64,000 nt of DNA from Aldrovandia affinis. Its lineage: Eukaryota > Chordata > Actinopteri > Notacanthiformes > Halosauridae. This document shows positions 26,701 to 38,700 of the stretch, in pieces. The DNA lies in assembly GCA_029706075.1 (NCBI GenBank), contig JAINUG010000014.1:120001-184000 (forward strand), written 5' to 3'. The notes beneath the pieces were generated by a model. The model worked only from the letters and a program-made list of their open reading frames with translations, ran no database searches and was not told the origin of the DNA. Numbering within the stretch: position 1 is the stretch's first letter; each line of letters opens with the position of its first letter. The position numbers were made by a program, and so were the translations under genes.

Positions 26701-29700
26701 GCACCCAGAATGGACCCCAATTCAGCATAATCCTGTGTCGTTAATGTATATAGGTTGAAATGAACTGACTGAAAAACCCATAAACAATATTCTACATTGT
26801 TTTGTTTTTTAGCTAAGCCCAGAATTCAGATCACGCCCCCACTGCTGAAGGTTGTGATTGGTCAGACTGTCACTCTGCCGTGTCTGGTTCAGGGAGAGCC
26901 CACCCCTGAGATCAGCTGGTTTCACAACGGGACACCTTTGAATAAGGGTGGGTCAATCCGGATCCAAGGGGTTAGCCACTCGGATAGTGGAACTTACAAA
27001 TGTGTGGCCAAGAATAGCGCTGGGCAAGATACCATGGAAACGACCCTGGATGTGTTGGGTGAGTGGATGCTTGAGGAACTGCAGACTGGCAATGGTTTTT
27101 CTTCAACATTCTTTGTGCCCCCGTGGTAACTTCTGTCTTCTTCTACTTGCTTACATTACCGTACAAATCAAACGATGTTTTCTCTAGCTTTATTCAAAGT
27201 ATGTATTTCTGAAGCCTTCATGAAGCTTGTACAACACCTTTACCACCCACAATTTCTGTTGCCTGCAACTAAGTTGCATATATATTGTGCTATATAACAC
27301 CCCCTGCATCTATATGCATCTCCACTGCATCTTGGTTGCATCAAGTTGACCGTGATCCAACTTCATGCAACTGATTTTACAACAATCAAATCAACATGCT
27401 GATATCGAACGCCTTTCACTCGATGTGTGTCATTCATAAATCGTTGTTTAGTTTTTCATACATTCATTCGTTCATTCAATCTTAGTCCAGCTAATTATCA
27501 TCACACTGTCTAGTCATGGAAAAAAGTATGCATTGTGGACACATGTGAAGGAAGCTGTGCTTATTGACAAGGTTCGTACATATTGTATTACGTTTGGTAG
27601 TAAATAAAATGTAAACACAACATCAAACAGTGTGAGCTTCCGGTTTTGACAGCTCGAGCTAACTTGCTAGCATTGACTACTGATGCTATTTTAATTCGAT
27701 GCTTTAAATTGTATTTATACATATTTTTAAATAGCTAGCTAGCTCATCAAAATGATCACTTCCATTTTTAACTTACCATTAAATTATACTGTAGTATATT
27801 AACGTTAACTTAGTTTGCTAACTAGCTTGCTGATCGTTAACAAATGACCACTGTGCGACTTAAGAACCAACTCTCACATTTATACCCTTATAAATTATTC
27901 ATTGTTAGCTCTGGGCTTTTTTCTTTGACCGCTGTCTGATTGTGAAAGATAAATTTTTAGGCCGATGTGTTGACATTTTCTTGACCTCAAAGGACATGGT
28001 GCTGACTGATTGATGGGATAGAGGAAGTGAGGATAGAGGAGGCACAGCATGAGTGGAGAATTTTAGAATGTTGTCCTGGTCACCATAGCACATAGCGTGT
28101 CTAACCATGTGACAAGAGATTTTAATAATAATAGAGATGGTCCACTCCTGCCTTCTTGTGTTCTGATGGCATTGAATCATGGGTACCATACCTGCGAGTG
28201 CTCAGAGCTGAATTCCCTCTATTGACTTACTTACAGAAAATACTTAATTATATGTTCAGACTGCTCAGGGTTGATCAGAACTTAATGTTTGAAAATATAT
28301 ATATATTGCTCACAACAGACATAATACTACTGGAGTCAGATGTGTTCTTTGTTTTGATGTGATTGATGTTTATTGTAAGTGTTATTAGGCATTTATGTGA
28401 AGAGTTCAGTCTGAAAAGCACAGTATTTCATAAAGGGGCATGGTTAGCAGGGCAGGTTCATTCAGTTGACTGTCATTGCCTAAATTATATGTCGTATGAC
28501 ATTATTATATGCGAGGCACTTCAGATATCTGCTTAACGGTATCTAGCTAGTTACAGTGTTTAAGCTCAAGGCATTGTCAAATGAGCCAGGTTCACATTAG
28601 TGCAGCGAGCTAGCATATTAGCTAGCCTGTGTTTCCTGCCAACTACTGGCTGGCTAGCAAACTTAGCTAGCCAGCAAGCAAGACTGACTTCACACTAGCA
28701 AGCTCATTGGAGAGCTGACTGGCTAGCTAGCTAGAAGATGAAGTGCAGGTTTAAAAGATTTCTTCCTTATTTGTATTACTGCAAGTATACTGCTGCAATA
28801 ATAATATAGTTCTTCCACCAGAATAAGTGGCAGTGGCTAGCAGGCTGGCAAGTGAGTACACCAGAGTTTGCTGGTGAAGCAGAGTTTTGCAGAGTTTTGC
28901 AGTAAAGAAGCACTCAGGCACAGTGAGTCAACCCCGCCCCCTCATGAATATTCATAGGCAAGTGAGTTTTAGGACAGTTCTTCTTGGACAAAACCCTCTT
29001 GAGAACATAGCCCTGTTCACAAATTGCCAAAATAATTACTTATAAGGCAAGGAAGGTAACAGTTACATGAATTTAGAAGAACAATATTTTTAAAACGCAA
29101 CGGTTTTAATAAGGACAAGAGCTTGAATATTAAATGCAGTAATTTTTCCATTGAAGTAACAAGGACACAGTGAGCTGGAGCACTCTCTATGAACACAAAC
29201 TGTGTTCATAGAGAGTAGGACACAAGAGAGTAGGACACAAATAGGACATCAACTTTCAATATTAGAACACAGTAGTGGACCATCTCTAGTATTATTTAAA
29301 ATCTCTGATGTGGCCTTATCCTATTCCCCGCAGAGGCTCCTTTTTTTGCCAAGGCAGGAAATGATGTCATGGAGAGAGTGGCCAATGACAAGGTGGTGAT
29401 CCCCTGCCCTGTTCAAGGTATGTAAGGCTGTTGGGGTAAATCATGTATGATTCTTGGAAATAATAAATCAGCACATTTGCTTATTTGGTTTATGTCAGTT
29501 GAGTACAAACATTCTCTTGTCTTTGTGTCAGATGTGGCTGCCTGGTTGATGCTACACTATATTTACATGCACTGGAAAGAGCTCTGGCTTTTGTCTGGTT
29601 ACTGCTTGCTTGTTTTGTGCTTGTAAATGCTTCATCGTGATATTTTTCTACTTGATAAATGTCTACATTTTGTATGTCTAAGCATTATTTCAAAGTATAC

Positions 29701-32700
29701 AGTGCACAGTGTATATAGTTCAGTACTGTATCTGTAGATTTTATGTAAACTGTGCCACAGTCCAGGAGAAATTCTCTTAAAGTGTAGTAAATATAGTTTT
29801 ACTGTTAGATACCTTTTAGAGCAAAGACTCTGGCTTTGTTTGACTGCTTTTCAGTCCAGAACAGCACAGCTGTGTCCCTCGACAGAAGCTATCAGACCTG
29901 TACCCAGCTGTGCACTGCTGTCACCTTCAACCAAAAAAACAAGGTGTTTGGATTTCTATAGATAAAAAAAACTGAATTAGTTTATCGCTGTCATTTTGTC
30001 ATCCAAAACACTGTTAAACCATAGCAACATCAGTGAATATTATGGTGAATTTAACAAGGACATGAAGACGAGATACAACAAAAAGGCCATTCTTGTTAAT
30101 GTTAATAACACCTAGCCTACCATACATGAATTTTTGTGTTTCATTTTAGACCATATTTCAACATGCAACATCAAAAACAGATTAGCAATAAAGCAACAGA
30201 TACATGTAGCAGGCTTTTGTTTTGCTACATCAGCCAATTGTTAATAGTTAGCTTGCTAGTGAATAATGCATTGTAGAGCCTGAATGGAGGAATGACTATT
30301 CAAGCTGCATCTTTATGCCAATGTCGCCCACTAGTGTGTGCTGTTGGCTGGTCAACTTCAAGGTTGATAGTCTTGGCTAGTTAACCTGAGTCAACACAAG
30401 CAAATCATTATTCATGTCTGACAGGGTCTGACAACCTTATCGTACCAGTTATGTGGTTAGGTTATCTGTGAAAAAGTGCTTTGAACACAGTTCACTATGT
30501 GTGGTAGGCTGAAATTTTAGATGAATTCTGGCTAGCCACACACATCGCCTTTGTTTGCTCAGTTCTTCGGCTTTCTTTCATGCATTCGGTTTTGCATGCA
30601 TGCACATCAACCAGTATAATTTCCCAAAAAGAACAAGGTATGTAACCGTTTTTTATTGGAAATCTGCCATGGCAACCAGGCATGTTTTAGGAGGTGTGTG
30701 TGTGGGGCGGGATGTTTTCAACAACAGCTGGAACATCATTCTGTCTCCCGCATCCTGGGCCACATCTGCTTTCCGCGGCGAGCGTGCCCACTGGGAGCGG
30801 AATGCTAATTACAGGCTGCTGCCTGTGGATACGACACTGTGGGAATGTGCAGGGATGTCTGGAGCGTCGAGCGCAGAAACCGGGGCCCTGCACACGCCTC
30901 CTTTGTAAAATGCGGGGAGGAAACTGCTGCGACACACAAAGTATGTGCGGCAACATATTAACTGCGCGCAGCGACGTAAAAAATGCAAGCAGTGACGTAC
31001 AAAATGCGCCCAGTGACATATAAAATGCACATGGCAACTCATGGCGACCCCCTCGCAGGATCGGCTTGCCTGTCGTGCCAGATTTAGCCTCCAATCAGAG
31101 TGATCACTGTGTGCTGTGGAGGGCAGATGCAGGGTCTGTCTTCCTGAGTCAATCTGGGTGAGAAAATGCTTGAATTAATTGTGTCTTCCCCAAACGAGTC
31201 CTTGGGGAAGTGTTGCATTGAATAAAACGGGCACATACCAACACAAGACCAATTTATGAACACTTGGTACGTCCAGATACGTTTTTATCATCCTGGGATG
31301 GTGCCTCTGAATTGATTCTGTGGTTATTTTATTAAATGAAGGGCTTGTATTATAGGGCTTCTTCTTGAGCCCTGAGATAAAGAATGAGCTACATTAAATT
31401 ATATAAACCCTTTATAAATTGCCCATTGTGTTTTCCATGACAGTATGGCACTTTTGAGCAGATAATGAGAGGAGACGTAATGAACATTTACGAACAGATG
31501 TCACCTTTACTTCCAAGCCAGTAGGATAATACATTTGTGTAAGTATTTTAAACCGTAAACATCTGTTCAGCGCCAGACCCAGTGGAGACTATCTTTGATT
31601 CCTTTGCATCTTTTTTGAATTTTTTTATGTAGCTCTTTTTTGGATTGCAAATGTGATATGTGTTCATTTTCCACCCTTGCTCTCTCTCTTGCCGCACTCT
31701 CTGCTGTTTGGATCTGGCAACGGGGGCTCGGGAAACATCCAGCGTGGCAGGGATGCGCGCCTCTGATGTCAATGAAAGAAGCTGGCTAAGACTAATTGGC
31801 TGAAGAGGCCCTTTGGAGTCAGCTGTAAAAGTGAAAAGGAGCGCTGCCTTTGGAGGCTTTTTAACCCCGTAAAGCTTCTGGAAAACATCTGTTTCTGGCT
31901 CCTCGGGTGCCTGGATGTACACATTCATGCTTTTGAATCCACACCGGGCCGGTCCTCTTTGTGCTTGACCCAGGGCTTCTGTTTCTGCAGCCGTAAATCT
32001 CTGCCCTGCCACTTTAAATCAGAGATCTCCCAAATATGTTTTGCTTGGCGCTGTCCCCCCCACCACTGCCGTATTTTGACATATCTTGAAATATCACAGT
32101 GAAGCGGGCTGACGGATACGGCCGTCTGAAGTAACTTGGCACATTTTTCCCTGCCATTCCGTCCATCCAGGAGATAAATGAACGGCCGCTCTGGGCAACT
32201 GTCCCGAGGACGTATCCCCACAATGGAGGCATTACGTCGTGTCAGGCTAGATCAGTAAAGACCGCACAGCAGGACCGACCCCAGAGCATCCCCCCCCTTC
32301 CCCCTGACCTTACACGCCCTCTCTCTGCATGCCATTGCAGGCTCACCCCCTCCGAAGGTGCGCTGGTTCAAAAACGGCCTGGAAATACATCCTGACCAAT
32401 CGGGGCTGGGGGTCTTCGTGTCACAGGACGGGTCCCTCGTGATTGGCTCCACGTCTGCCAGTCACGGCGGAGACTTCAGATGTGTAGCCACCAATGAGGC
32501 GGGGTCTGTGGAGAGGAAGACCAGGCTGAAAATAAATGGTGAGATGATCCCCCCCAAAATTCCCCAAAGCGTCCCTCACCCTGCCAGCAGCACACCTCAA
32601 TGACCTCCACATCTGTCAGGAATTTATAATTTAAAAAATTGTTCCCAATCACTAGGACGTTTGATCACCCGAGGGCAGGGAATGGTTTCATGCTTTGAGG

Positions 32701-35700
32701 ATCATTCCACAGGAAACAAATGACCTAATGTCAAAACCTGTTTCCGTGATTATAGGACTTGAAAACCATCCGCATCTATTTCATTTATGTGTTTAGCCGA
32801 TGCCCTCATTCAGAGCAGCTTGTTTTACGGGCTGGGCTTTGGCTGAAGTTATTTCCGTTTTAAGCACCTTGCTCACGGGTGAAACAGCAGAGCCCCAAAC
32901 CTGGGAATCACTCTACGATTTGGGTTTATAGCCTTAGGACCCTAACTACTCATCCAAAATGCTGCTCCTGCATCAGTCTTCCACATTATTAATCCGTAAC
33001 ATTCCATCTACTCCATCCCACCTTATCCACTCCTCTGAACTACTGCCCCATAACCGTTCAACCACACTGCCACTTCTAGACCATTCCTCAGCTAAAGCGC
33101 TGGTTTTCAATGTAGTGACATTCACTAAGGTCTGTTAATTCCTGACTATGCCAGTGGCAATGCAATTGATTGCCCCGCTAATACGATTTATTGCCCCACT
33201 AATATGATTGATTGGGCATTCCAAATTGAGAGAAAAAAAATCTGGTATAAAACTGGTTGAAAAATAAACTAATGAATGAATAAATGAATAAATATATGTA
33301 CCAGTCCACCCAACTTTTTGCTCCACTCTGCCACCCTGCCACCCAGATTCCTAAACCTATATTTCAATCGTAGAAATATACATAACCCTAAATTATATGG
33401 TTTTGGGGTATCAAGCTCTGCCATTGTAAAGATGTGGGTGATTCTGACCCCTCTTGTCTCCTCTCCAGTTCCCCCAGAGATCCAAGATGACGGGCAGGCC
33501 GCCAACCTCACGGTCACCCTGCAGCAGCCCCTCAGTCTGGGCTGCGATGCCTTCGGGACCCCCTCCCCCACTATTACCTGGACCAAAGATGGCCAACCTG
33601 TGGGTACCATCTCTTTGGGGAGCCAGTTTTTTTTAATGAACGCTATAGTTGGACCTGTGTCCTGAGACTCAAGTTCAGTTTTCATCTTTTACTCTGTTTA
33701 GTCTATGATGAGATTAAACAGTTCAGTCCCCTTTGCAGTCTTGGCCACCAATGGCCCAGAGTCCTACCACATTTTTATTTTGTGTGTGTTTTTGAGTCGT
33801 GTCTCTCCAGGCCTTTGAAAGCACAAACCTGTTGGATATCTCTGGCAACACAGGGACACCTTGTGGTGGGTTAGAATATTGCGGTCACTGAGTCTTGTTC
33901 ATGATGATTACAGACCCAGAATACACTCTCCCTTCATCCTTGGTCTTCTCTAGGTGGGTGATTCTCCAGGTGTTTATCTCCAGAATGGTAAGAGGCTTCT
34001 GAGAATCTACCGGGTCCAGGCAGAACATTCCGGCACATTCTCCTGCCGGGCGTCGAACAAAGCCGGTGAAGCCACGAGAGACTACAACATCGTGGTTCAA
34101 GGTGAGCGACAGCACACTGTTTGTTGGATTCAGTTTTGTTTGGTTGGGGTAGTTATTTACCAAATACGCCAACTTTACAGAGCTCCACACCAGAATTTAC
34201 AGAGCTCCACTACTCTCTCCAACAAAGTGCAAAGAAAGTGATCCGCTGCCTTTTTCATCAGACAGAGTCAAACTGGTGCGGACATTAGGTGCATTTGAAT
34301 TGCTTCATTAAATGTTACAACAGACTCGTTGGAGTCCATTTGTTGAATCATGAGCCTGACTGGAATGCAAAGCGCAGGGATTCAGGACAGGTAGCAGCAG
34401 ACTGAAGATAATCAGAGGAGTCTGGGGTTGTAATTATTTGAAACCTTTATTTAGAAACTCATTTGATTCAGGAATAACAAGCCTCATTTTCTGTCATCTG
34501 TTTATCAGAGCTAAATGGGCCCAAGTTTTCAGTGTGTCCTCATTAGTTTGTCCCCTCTTTACCTGTCTCTCATGGTTTTTCACCTGTCTGTCTGTCTCTC
34601 CATCTGTCCCTGTTGTCTCAGCTCCCCCTGTGATCTCAGGCTCGTTGGGAGTGCAGGACCTGGCGGTGGTGGCCGGGCAGGAGATGGAGATGCAGTGTCG
34701 GGTCAGTGGCCGCCCGGCGCCCAAAGTGGAATGGAGTCGAGACGGAGAGTGAGTGAGGAGGAGGGGTTACTGGCAACAAATACGCACGCAATCAAACACA
34801 CACTCATGCACAGGCACACATAAACACATTCCCATGTACACACCCACACACAAACATTATTCACTGTCCACTATGTGTTAAGGATGGATAAGCTTATAAA
34901 CGTATGACACATTAAATAGCTTTGTGCTTTGGTCACTTGGGAACCATTTGATGCCTTTGTCTCTGTGATGTGAGCAGCAGTGTTACTCCCCCCCTGCACA
35001 GGGTACTGTCCCGGAACGGAGACCCTCATGTGGAGTTCCTGGAGCAGGGCCAGGTGATGAAGGTGAAATCCGTCCGGCTGAGGGACCAGGGCCTATACCG
35101 CTGTGTCGCCAGCAACCGCGCCGGGACACAGATGCGCCAGTTCAGGGTCACTGTCCGGGGTAACGTCTCTGCACCCTCTCTCTTCAAAGTACCACATTCC
35201 ACACCACGCACACGCTGGTTCAACCAGACGGGCGCTTTCCTGCTTACATGTTCTCTCGTCTCGCTCCCCCCTGTCCCTCCAGCACCCCCTGCCATCAGGG
35301 GCTCCAGCGAGAGCCCAGAGGTTTCTGTGGTGCTGGGCTTCCCCAAGGTGCTTCCCTGTGAGGCGGAGGGCATGCCCGCGCCCAGCCTGACCTGGCTGAA
35401 GGACGGCCAGCCAATCGTGTCCAGCGCCCGGCTCACCTACACCCGGGGAGGGCAGGCTCTCCACCTGGGGCGCGCGCGGGACGACGCGGGCCGGTACACC
35501 TGTCGCGCCACCAACCCCGCCGGCACCGCCCACAGGCACTACACACTAAGGGTTCTGGGTAATGTGGCCGTTTTCGTATCGGGTCTTGCTGATGTGATGG
35601 GTCTGTTATAGAGTGCAAAGCGTAATTTATATTCTCAAAAAGAAAGGCATGCTGCTGCTACTGGATGGCAATGTGATGCCATGGACTGTTGTTTTTTGGG

Positions 35701-38700
35701 TGAAAATTGTGTCATATTCTCCACACTGACCATCACAGCTAGCTACAAAGAAATAATTACTTTGCAAAAATTTAAATGTAAATGTAATTAACTTAATATA
35801 GTGCTTTGACAAAATGGTACAGAGCTTATTTAGTCCATCATAAAGTTTAAACTAAACATTTAAAAACAAATGTAAGGCAGCATTAGTATTTGGAATGTAC
35901 AGTGCCACAAATTAATTTCAAGCTGTAAATAATATAAAGGACACATATAGGCATTTCTTAAAGCTTTGGGAAGCATGTGTAACATCTTCATTAACATGTC
36001 ATAACATCCTTGTAAATCATTTGTAAGCATATGCAATGCTGTATGCTGACAAAGCATATCTTAGCATTCAGTATTAAATAACACATTTTGTGACCATCAC
36101 TTAATTTTTGATTGATAGATGCTGTTTTGTGGTAGTGCTGGCGGTATCTCCAGACTGCATCATGACTGCCTGAACCCAGACTCTCCTCTCCTAGGACTAA
36201 CTTGTGTTCACCATATTTCAGCCAGTTATGAATGCAGTACTTTGTAATTTATGTTATGTCACTTTTACTCTTGACTTTTACTGTTGGTTTTAGTTCAGCC
36301 CCTTCTCATTGACAGCTGTGTGTTTATTGTAACATTGCGTTATACAATTACACTTTGTATTTGGCTGTTTAATAGATTTCAGTTTACAGTTTCTTTGTAT
36401 ACAGCTGTTTATCTAGCCTAAATATATGCACATATAAGTAAGAGTGTCTGGCAAATTAATAATTTAGCATTTAAATGCAATACAGACTTTATGAAGGCAT
36501 ACTTTGTGTAAAGTATGACTGACATTTTAAAAAATACAAAACATCTTTAAATGATGATTAAAAGCAAAGGCCAATCCACATTGCAGATGGATTGCATCAC
36601 TCCCTTTATGCGGTGATTGACCATGAGTCAGAGTGTGATGGTGTCCTCTCTTTAGTTCCCCCTCAGATTGAAGCGGACGACTCCACATCCCTAGGGTTTG
36701 GCAGTAGAGAGGCGAAGGTCCGGATCAATGGGACGCTGGCTCTGTCCTGTCTCTCCAAAGGCTTTCCTGAGCCCACCATACAATGGCACAGAGATGGACA
36801 GGTGCGTTTGTGCACATGTGATTGGGTGATTGGTGATTCAGAGGTAGACAAATGCATTTGTGATTGGTTGTTCAGCAATAGAAAGGTGGGTTTGTGTATC
36901 CCTGACTAGTCATTCAGAGATAGGTAGGTTTTTTGTGTTTGAGATTGGTGGTGCAGTGATAGACAGGTGGGTCTGTATGTCTGTGATTGGGGGTTCAGAT
37001 AGAAACAGGTGGGTTGTGCATTTGTGATTGGTAGTTCATAGATAGACAGGTGGGGTTTTTTGTCTGTGTTTTGTGATTCAGTGATAGACAGTCTGTGATT
37101 TGCAGTCCATGGATGGACAGGTGTGATTAGTGATTGGTGTCTCTAAAAAACAGCCTCAAGAAACACACACAAGATAACTGTTGAACCTCAGCAAGATGTA
37201 ACATCCTTGGGCAGCCATTTGTCAGGAAAGCAAATTTGACCTTGAATGATTGCAGTCATGTTCTACTTTTGGAATGTGGAAGTCTTTTAATTCTGCTCAC
37301 ATTTTTGCTGCCTTTGGTCCTAGTCCAACAGAAGGAAACTGTATTTTACCCCAGTGACAGAAACAGTTCAATCAGTGCTGACCTCTCTTGGCACAAAACT
37401 CACATACCGTCAGAACACAGATGCTGTTCTTTAGTGCTCAGTGTTGTTCTTGGAATCGGTTACCTTCTGATGTTTTTTATTACATTGGTGCGCATATTGT
37501 ATATACGGGATATTGTAAATAAATATTTTTTTCATGAAGCTGACTAGCTTGGTAGCAGTTATCATTCACATGGATTCAATGGACAGTTCACTGTAGTAAC
37601 ATTTTCAACTGTAGTGAATATTTTATCTCCCAATGTGTCCGAAGTATCACATATAATCAACACGGTAATCTTTTGTTGTGGCTTCTCAGTAAGTCAATAA
37701 TAACAAAAGCTCCAGCATCAGCATTAATTCCCCCATTATAAGACGGTGAGCAAATGCAATTATGTGATATAGTGATATGGGATAATGTGATATAATTTGA
37801 CAAGTTGGTAGTTCAACTGTTAAGATACTGTGAGGTAATCGACAACTCGAACAGTTGGCAGACTCCCACAGTTTAAATGCAAACTTACCACATTGGGGTC
37901 TTGATTCAATCAAAATTTGACTCAATTAAATGCAAGTGTTATCATGTTTTCAGTAGCAATAACCAAAAACCAACTCTTAAGTTATGTATTTGTTAAGAAG
38001 GGGGGAACCTTGCATTTGTGTGTCAAAGTCAAAGTTAAGGATAAATATTGAGTGAATACAGGCCTGGGAGGAGAACACCAGGCCTGTGTCTCTAGTCCAG
38101 AGTGCTCCTTTTGGGGATGCTGACGCCCTTGCTCTTCTCCAGCTGTTGGTGGGTGACAGTCACGTCGGGCTACGGGTGGATGGCCACATCTTGCACATCG
38201 ACCATGCCCTCTTGTCCCACGAGGGGCAGTACACCTGCGTGGTGTCCAACACCGCTGGGGAGGACAAGAGGGATTTCCACGTCACCGTGCAAGGTCAGTG
38301 TTCTCGTTCAGGTATCAGTAGAGATGATTTCATTGGAGGAGAGACACCTGCCTCGGCGGGCATGTTGCGTAACACCACAAGGAACTGCTATGGGATGCAG
38401 GGAGACCAGAGATGGAATTATTTTATGGCTGTCAATGGGGATAGTGACACAAACAACCCTCCACAAAAACACTAATAATATGAAATCAATGGACAGTTGT
38501 TCATTCTTTTCCTCTATATTGCAAATCAGCCACGTGTGCTCTGGAAAACAAGGTTACATCCAGATCATGACATAGTGTATCTTTATGAGCATAAGTCCAG
38601 GTCCTTGCACATGCACAGATTCAGGTAACTGCAAAATAAAGGCAACACTTCAGTAAATGAGGGATCCCCCCCGCCCAGCTGGGACTCTCCTAGCCAGGGC

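Noticed and set aside
31548..32012. 154-codon ORF on the reverse strand in intron 25
   Set aside because: It has no recognisable domain or family match, no clear start context and no partner exons. Its length is within what chance allows in a GC-richer intron.
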